Positions 58,101 to 64,000 of a stretch of DNA of 64,000 nt are shown here, one piece after another. The position numbers and the translations under genes are program-made. The notes under the pieces are model-generated. The model was not told where the DNA came from. It saw only the letters and a list, made by a program, of their open reading frames with translations, and made no database searches. The DNA comes from Limnanthes douglasii subsp. nivea (Eukaryota; Streptophyta; Magnoliopsida; Brassicales; Limnanthaceae): contig JAUPFV010000002.1 in NCBI GenBank assembly GCA_036936605.1, positions 125,534,376-125,598,375 of the forward strand. The letters are read 5' to 3'. Every line of letters begins with the position of its first letter. Within the stretch, counting starts at the first letter, position 1.

Positions 58101-61049
58101 TACAACTTAAATATTATGGCGATAGAATTTTAGGTGATTGACATTCCAAGGGTGCTTGAGTGTGCGACCCTCTTGATCTGCCAGTCTGTACGCGCCATGG
58201 TGCCCTGCCAATTTGTCCGGCCATTTACCTTTAGCCCCCCTATAATTTTTTCTTAAGCCCTTCTAGTAATGTCCTGTTAGTTACTTCGACATACCGTTTG
58301 CTTGAGGATAGTAGGGGGTGGAGAAGTGTTGGAGAATCCCATATCGTTTGCAGAAGTTGGTAAGAATTAAATTTTGGAATTTCGGCCCTTATCGGTCATT
58401 AGAGTCCGTGAAATTCCATATCGGGTTAGAATTTGATTATGGATGAAATCACATACCTCATGGACGCGCGTTCGGAACAGAGCTTTAGACTCAACCCATT
58501 TTGAAAAGTAATCTATAGCGACAATAAGGAACTATCGTTTGCTTGTGGTCATTGGCAAATGACCCACCAGATCTATTCTCCATTTATCAAATGGACATGG
58601 GATAGGGATCTTCTGTATAGGCTCGCTGGGTCTATGCTGTGTAATCAAATACTCTCGACACTTGTGACATTGCAATACAAGATTCTCTGCATCACTTGCT
58701 AGCTCAGGCCAATAGTACCCAGCAAGGAGAAAACGGAAAATCAGTGTTCGGTGTCCACAATGAGCCCCTGCTTCTCCTGAATGTAGATCAGCCAGTATCG
58801 AACTGGCTTCCACGCGGTCAAGGCAGCGGAGCAGAGGTCGGGTTGAAATTTTCCCATATAGGGTATTGTCGAGGACACAATATTTAGCTGCTCTGATCCG
58901 CAACGCGCGAGCTTCATTTTTACTTACGGGCACGGTCCCATGGTTCAAGTACTAAAAGTATGGAGTCCTCTAGTCGTCATCAATATTGATTGAATTGATG
59001 GTTGTGGCTGCGAATATCAGCTCTGTCGTGGGGAGTTTCTGGAGTAAGATTGTGGGATGCTTTCCTGAAGCTGCGGTCTTAGCTAAAGTATTGGTTGCCC
59101 AATTATCCCTTCGTGGGATCTGCTCATAGAATACACTGGTGAATTTAGACTCGTACTCTTTGAATATCACGAGATACTCCTTAATTCCGTCCTGCCTGAC
59201 ATCATAAATACCTTGTGCCGGATTAATCACCAACTGAGAGTCAGATCTGATCTTGATGCTTCAAGCTTCACATATCAAAGCCAGCTTCATGCCACAAAGG
59301 GCGGCCTCATACTCTGCGGCGTTATTTTTTACCGAGAAATTAAAGCGTACAACTTGTTTGATCTCCTCCCCGCTTGGAGTCCGAAGTATATTGCCTGTTC
59401 CCCCACCCGACGTAGAAGATGCACCGTCGAACTCAACGATCCACTAGTCGGATTCGATCGCTTTCCTATCGTCTTTGCCAATATGTTCTTCTCTGGAGGA
59501 GGTGAACTTTGTTAAGAAATCAGCAACTACTTGCCCCTTTATAGCTAAGCGTGGATCGAAACGGATGTCATACTCGCCGAGCTCGATGCTCTACTTGGTG
59601 AGTCTACCATAAACATATGGCTTCTGCAACACTGTTTGTAAATAAAATACTCTTCGTTCCGTAATTCCATGCCCTTAAAAATATGGCCTCATTCGTCAAG
59701 CTGCAACAACCAAACTCAAAGCGAGTTTTCATGGTTTAGATATCTTGTCTCCGTCTCTGTTAGCGTTTTGCTCATGTAATATATCGGGCGTTGTATCCCA
59801 TCTGATCGCGTACGAGAGCCGAGCTTACAATAAATGATGACACCGCCATGTAAATAAATAGGGGCTCCTCGGGGGTGGGAGCAGACACAATCTCAGGGGA
59901 GGTGAGATATTGCTTGAGCTCGACGAAAGCTTTGTCACACTCTTCTATCCAGGAGAACTTCTTAGTGCCCAGCAACATTTCAAAAAAATGGTGACTCTTG
60001 TCTGATGCGCGGGAGATAAACCTCAAAAGGGTTGTTAACCTTCCTGTAAGACATTACACTTCTCTAACATTATTTGGTGGTTCCATTTGTAAAATCACAT
60101 TTAGCTGGACGAGATCTACCTTAATACCTTGTTGACTTACCACATAACCCAAAAAATTTCCCTTAGCAACACCAAACGAGCACTTATCCGGGTTAAGTTT
60201 GAGATTAAATTTGCGTAACAAATAGAAAACGAACTGTAATATGTTTATGTGCTGCATTCCTTGATGGGTTTTAACGATCATATCGTCAATGTACACCTCT
60301 AAATGCTGTCCAAATTAATCTTGGAAGATGTGATTTATCAATCGTTGATATGTCGATCCTGCATTCTTCAACCCAAAAGGCATAACTATGTAACAATAGA
60401 GACCCCGCTTAGTTTTAAAGGCTGTGTGTTCCAGGTCGGATGGCTGCAGGTGGATCTGATTGTACCCTGAGTACGCATCCATAAAGGATAAAAATTCGCA
60501 ACCCGAGGCTGAATCAACCAACCGATCTATCCTTGGTAACGGGAAAGCATCCTTAGGGCATGTTTGGTTTAAGTTGGTGAAGTCCACACACATTCTCCAT
60601 TGTCCGCTCTTCTTTTTTACCAGAACCGGGTTGGTTATCCAAACTGGGTACCTTACCTTTTAAATATGCCCCAATCGGCTTAGCTTGGTTATTTCAGCCA
60701 ATATAGCGACCTACTTTTCTGCTAAAAAAAACCTGCGCTTCTGTCGCACCAGTTTGGCACAAGGGTTGATAGTTAATTCATGGCTTATGATCGAAGGGCT
60801 TACTCCCAAGACATCAGCTACCTACCAAGAAAAGACATCTAAATTTTTTGATAACAAAGCTATGAAACATACCTTTGAGTCCTGGGGCAGCTCATTTCCC
60901 AACCGAAGCATTCTACTGTTAGCTATGATCGTATCCACATTTGTAGTATCTGCAGTAGCTGAATCTTCATTTTCTTATGGATCGTCCACTGGGTCTGGCG
61001 AAATGAGATCTAATGTCCCTGGTGTAATGTCCCCCTCACCGTTTAATTG
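58100..61049 (-). pseudogene. E3 pol: RT, RNase H, integrase
   Basis: After the protease stop: QLNGEGDITPG, a TAA, then RRFFLAEKVAILAEI, NPVLVKKKSGQWRMCVDFTN, LSFMDAYSGYNQIH (60593-60315), MPFGLKNAGSTYQRL, MYIDDMIVKTH (YIDD intact, 60296 on), LKLNPDKCSFGVAKGNFLGY, RFISRASDKSHHFFEML. RNase H end 59233-58970. Integrase 58948-58532 with HSGEAGAHCGHRTL and QCHKCREYL (zinc ligands kept) and FDKWRIDLVGHLPM; the DDE core beyond is decayed. Contains a run of stops and shifts; non-functional. Confidence 0.85.
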
Positions 61050-61055
61050 CTATTG
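61041..61055 (-). promoter_or_regulatory. Putative leaky stop at E3 protease/RT boundary (CAA TAG CAA TTA)
   Basis: Minus strand CTC CAA TAG CAA TTA AAC; TAG at 61052-61050. Exactly the tobamovirus-type readthrough context. The frame stays open for 26 further codons (QLNGEGDITPGTLDLISPDP). Same position as the stops in E1 and E5. Confidence 0.7.
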
Positions 61056-62848
61056 GAGAGGTTTGGATGGGTCTGACGCAATTGCATAGCATGTTCGCGC
61101 AGTTCTCTGGCTGCCCCGTATTGTTCCTACTAAGCTGCCTACTGGATATTTGATGCATTTTCGAAATGTACACGGTGTCGCTTCCATCCTATGCAGCCAT
61201 GGTCTTCCAATAATGGCATGGTAAGGGCTTGGCACATCGAAAATTAAGAACATTGTTTTTAGTTCATTTTTCGTAGATCCGTGACCAACATTTACTAACA
61301 GCTCCACCTCTCCAACACATTGAGAGGTTCTTCCTTCGTAGCCAACCAACGTCCGCTGAGTAGGTCGGTATGGGGGCACGTTCTGCATACGATCAAAGCT
61401 GCTTTTGAAAATAATATTTTCCGAGCTTTATTTTCCGAGCTTCATCCATCAACCAGCACTCGAGTTACCATTACTCCTCCAATATCTAGGTGAATACTCA
61501 AAGCATCTTCATGTGGTAGACTAACACCTATGAGGTCATCATTTTTGAATGTGAGGTCAGCCACTGGGTCCCTGTAGTTTTGATAATAATTTTCATCTAT
61601 TTCATACACGTCAAACTCGTTTTTAGCTCGTTTATTTTGAGTAGACCCTTGACCTGCGGCCGAACTCCCCCCTGATATGGTGAGAAGCCACTGTTGCTTG
61701 TTAGCTTCTGGTTCTTCTCCATTGGCCGGTTTCTCATTGTTTGCAGAACAAACTTCTTCACGACGATCTAGGTGAGATCGTTTAATATAAGGGATCAGCT
61801 CGTCGTTGTTTATCAAACGCTGAATCTCTTCTCTTAACTGCCAGCACTCATCCGTGGAATATCCATGATAATGATGATATGCACAGTAGTACCGATTGGA
61901 TCGTTTAAATCTTGGCGCGCTCATCATGCGCGGAGCTTGGTACTTTATACGCCTCTTTGTTCGATCATAAATCACCGAGATGGCCTCAGTCAATGGAAAG
62001 AAACGCCTATTCGGTTGGTTAAGTTGCTAGGGTCTCATCATATCGTCGGGGTTGAAGGTCATCATCATGTTTCTGAACTTCTCCAAATGCCTCTCTGGAT
62101 CTCTCATTCCATCATATGCTTCCATCCTGAATGGGTCGAACTTCCTCTGGAGCTGAGCTTCCAAACTTTTCTCAGAGAATGGTGATTCCTTTAGTATGTA
62201 GGCTGACAACTTCGGGCGGCTCTAATTATAATGGAGATCTTCATTTTCCCGAGCGCGCTTGGTCGACATCTGCTTCACCTAGACCCACAGTCCTCTGCTG
62301 TGATTCTTATCGCCGCTCTCGCCTTCACCATCTTGTTTGTCATCTCGTTTGGACGAACGATCCGCTTTGTTAACTTTCCTCGCCTCCAGACCAGATAGTT
62401 GATGTACCTTGCTTGTTACCTTGATCTTAGCGGTCTAAGCATGAATAACGTCGTTCATTCCTTCCATTGTGGCGTGCATGGTTTGTTCCCTTGCGTCTCG
62501 TTCAAACTCTATTTTCAATTGTTCATTTTGGAGATTCTGGATTCTCTGCTCTAGTTGGAGGATTGCCGAGTTGTCTGTTGGGATGGCTTCTATAGTTCTG
62601 CGAGCCCTCGCTGCATCCGCCGGCTGATGGAGATGCACCTCTGCTTGGGAAACGACCGTGGACTGAATCGGTGGTTCTTCCGTCACCACCGCCGCTTGGG
62701 GTATCACGGGATTACCCTCTTGAGAAGCTACAGGACCGGAATGTAGGATGCCTCGTCCTCCTGTTTGACTTATAACTCCTCTCCAGTGTGTCGTTATTTC
62801 GCTAGTTTTTTGGTTGTCTCTCTCGATTCCTGACCTTGTGACTACCAT
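61050..62848 (-). pseudogene. E3 gag-protease
   Basis: Starts MVVTRSGIERDNQKTSEITT (62848), with a coiled-coil segment (ILQLEQRIQNLQNEQLKIEF). Retrotrans_gag part 62209-62027 (KFDPFRMEAYDGMRDPERHL) is short and broken. Knuckle YCAYHHYHGYSTDECWQLRE near 61900. Protease: LPHEDALSIHLDIGGVMVTR with VLVDG at the active site, then a gap, RTLVGYEGRTSQCVGEVELL, YHAIIGRPWLHRM, CYAIASDPSKPLQ and the TAG at 61052-61050. Several shifts separate the pieces. Confidence 0.8.
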
Positions 62849-62865
62849 GGTGATTGGTTAAGAAT

Positions 62866-62882
62866 TCCTACAGACGGCACCA
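62866..62882 (-). other. E3 primer binding site
   Basis: Minus strand TGGTGCCGTCTGTAGGA, 4 bp after the 5' LTR. Differs from the tRNA-Arg site of E1/E2; primer tRNA not identified. I recall similar TGGCGCCGTCTGTGGGA sites in other plant gypsy elements. Confidence 0.65.
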
Positions 62883-62886
62883 AATT

Positions 62887-63494
62887 TGTTATGGGAATAA
62901 CAAGTTCTACCACAGTAAAGTCTTTAAGCTTTTAGTCAAGAAAGAGATAAGACAAAAAAAGATCAATTCATTCATAGATAGGTTCTTCCTATTTATAACG
63001 TTATAAGTTAGTGGGCAGTTACATATTTTTATACTTAATGCTCCACTAACCCACTAACTTCACTATCCCTAGAATTTTGGAACATGTAATTAAAACGGTT
63101 TGACTTAAGAGTTAAAACGCGCGTTACATAATAAGTAAGAAAACACCTAGTCTGATCTACACTTTTAAGTCGAGTTGGGCCATTCTTTAAGCGCGACCAG
63201 GTCTGCTCTGGTTTGCAGAGCTCGAGCTCACTAATCATGTGGTCAACTTATCTTCTTTGAGTTCACACTCAATCTTGATCATATGTTCATCGCGTCCTTA
63301 ATCTGGTCGATCAACTCTTCTCCTATTTTTTCGAGCTCGATCTGCCTTCCGTCTCAGTCTGCCTTCGAGCTCGATCTGTCTTTGAGCTCATCAACGTTGT
63401 AGAGCTCGTGTTTTTCTTCATTTCTTACCCTAATCCAAGCTCGCAGTCCTCTTGCTCGCGCTCGTACTTACTTGGGGGGAATCCCCCCTTATCA
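62887..63494 (-). repeat. E3 5' LTR (right)
   Basis: TGTTATGGGAATAACAAG ... CCCCCCTTATCA (plus-strand reading). Confidence 0.92.
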
Positions 63495-64000
63495 CAAGGA
63501 ATAAAATTTTGTCTTTTATGCCTTTGCATGTTATAATAAGATCCAAATGAATCCAAAAGATCAGGAAATACTACATCCATCACTGATCAAGGACTACATT
63601 TTTATATGGTTATGCCATTTGGGTTTAAGAATGCTGGAGCGATATATCAAAGTTTGGTGAATAAGGATTTTGCTCATCTTATTGGAAGGAATATGGAGGT
63701 ATACATTGATGATATGTTGGTTAAAAGCTCCACAAATGGCGAACACCTCGACAATTTAGAGGAGACCTTTCTAAATTTGAGGGTCATTCGTTTGAAGCCG
63801 AATCCTGAAAAATGTACTTTCGGTGTCCGATCAGGGAAATTTTTAGGATATATCATTAGTGAAAAAGGGATAAAAACAAATCCTGAACAACTAAAGACTT
63901 TAGTTTCGATGACATCGCCTCGATATATAAAGGGGGTGAAATTCTTGACATGAAGGTTAGCTTCCCTTAATCGATTATTTCAAGGTTTTTTTACAAATGT
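63495..64000 (+). pseudogene. E4 reverse transcriptase, right part
   Basis: Continues NKILSFMPL, then from 63606 a clean frame: VMPFGFKNAGAIYQSLVNKD, NMEVYIDDMLVKSS (YIDD catalytic box intact, 63702-63713), LKPNPEKCTFGVRSGKFLGY, stopping at TGA 63951-63953. Further RT sequence in another frame runs off the edge. Decayed but better kept than E4 gag. Confidence 0.8.

Larger units (their letters stand above)
53942..63494 (-). mobile_element. E3: Tat-type gypsy element, minus strand, nested in E4
   Basis: 9,553 bp. LTRs 53942-54548 and 62887-63494 (about 60 differences in ~605, near 10%). Flanks CAATG (53937-53941) and CAAGG (63495-63499): a 5 bp TSD with one change. PBS inside the right LTR, PPT inside the left LTR. 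Pol on the minus strand at 58.1-62.85 kb and the extra gene on the opposite (plus) strand at 55.0-57.5 kb, so the antisense layout matches E1. Confidence 0.93.
51490..64000 (+). mobile_element. E4: old Tat-type gypsy relic, interrupted by E3, runs off the right edge
   Basis: A PBS-like site at 51786-51803 (TTGCGACCATAGTGGGAG, 2 mismatches to E1), gag to 53640, RT up to 53941 and again from 63495 on. A 5' LTR probably occupies about 51490-51783 (TGTTGGGGGC ... with CTATAAATAA near 51632) but cannot be confirmed because the 3' LTR is outside the window. The protease region is deleted. Confidence 0.75.

Overview
The window is plant nuclear DNA, most likely from a eudicot. It has one spliced, stress-type LEA gene with ABA-type promoter boxes, one broken plant-mobile-domain gene, and otherwise mostly LTR retrotransposons of several ages, some nested. 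There is no bacterial-style operon, rRNA, tRNA or CRISPR.

Layout: 1-2.2 kb, plant-mobile-domain (PMD) pseudogene on the minus strand. 3.3-12.2 kb, very old Tat-type Ty3/gypsy element (E5), with an EF-hand gene fragment and a Stowaway MITE inside it. 13.8-16.3 kb, minus-strand Ty1/copia relic (C1). 16.6-16.9 kb, long fold-back element. 17.3-17.95 kb, TRIM-like element. 19.16-20.65 kb, intact two-exon LEA_4 gene. 21.2-24.0 kb and 24.0-40.3 kb, two tandem copies of a ~2.8 kb unit containing a copia relic; the second copy was later split by a TRIM complex (24.3-27.3 kb, with a captured copia gag) and by gypsy element E1 (28,629-39,102, TSD GTTTT). 42.0-50.3 kb, old gypsy relic R1 interrupted in RT by gypsy element E2 (43,048-49,412, TSD TAAAT). 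51.5-64.0 kb, old gypsy relic E4 interrupted in RT by minus-strand gypsy element E3 (53,942-63,494, near-identical 5 bp TSD).

The most interesting system is shared by the gypsy elements. E1, E2, E3 and E5 are distinct families with different LTRs, yet each has the plan gag-pro-RT-RNaseH-IN without a chromodomain, then a short hairpin motif, then a large gene on the OPPOSITE strand, then PPT and 3' LTR. The antisense gene has its own conserved TATA box and G-box (E1, E2), a GT-AG intron at the same place, a gypsy-type Transposase_28-like region and a long acidic coiled-coil tail. In E1, E3 and E5 (and probably R1) a stop codon sits at the same protease/RT boundary and is followed by CAR-YYN; in E3 it is CAA-TAG-CAA-TTA, the classic leaky context of tobamoviruses. 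This suggests programmed readthrough controlling Pol output.

By my hand counts LTR divergence is about 1.8% (E1), 5% (E2) and 10% (E3), giving a relative age order. E1 is the youngest and structurally complete but has probably lost RT and integrase function (YIDD to YIND; a zinc-finger Cys to Tyr). All coordinates of degenerate elements are approximate; alignments were made by eye.
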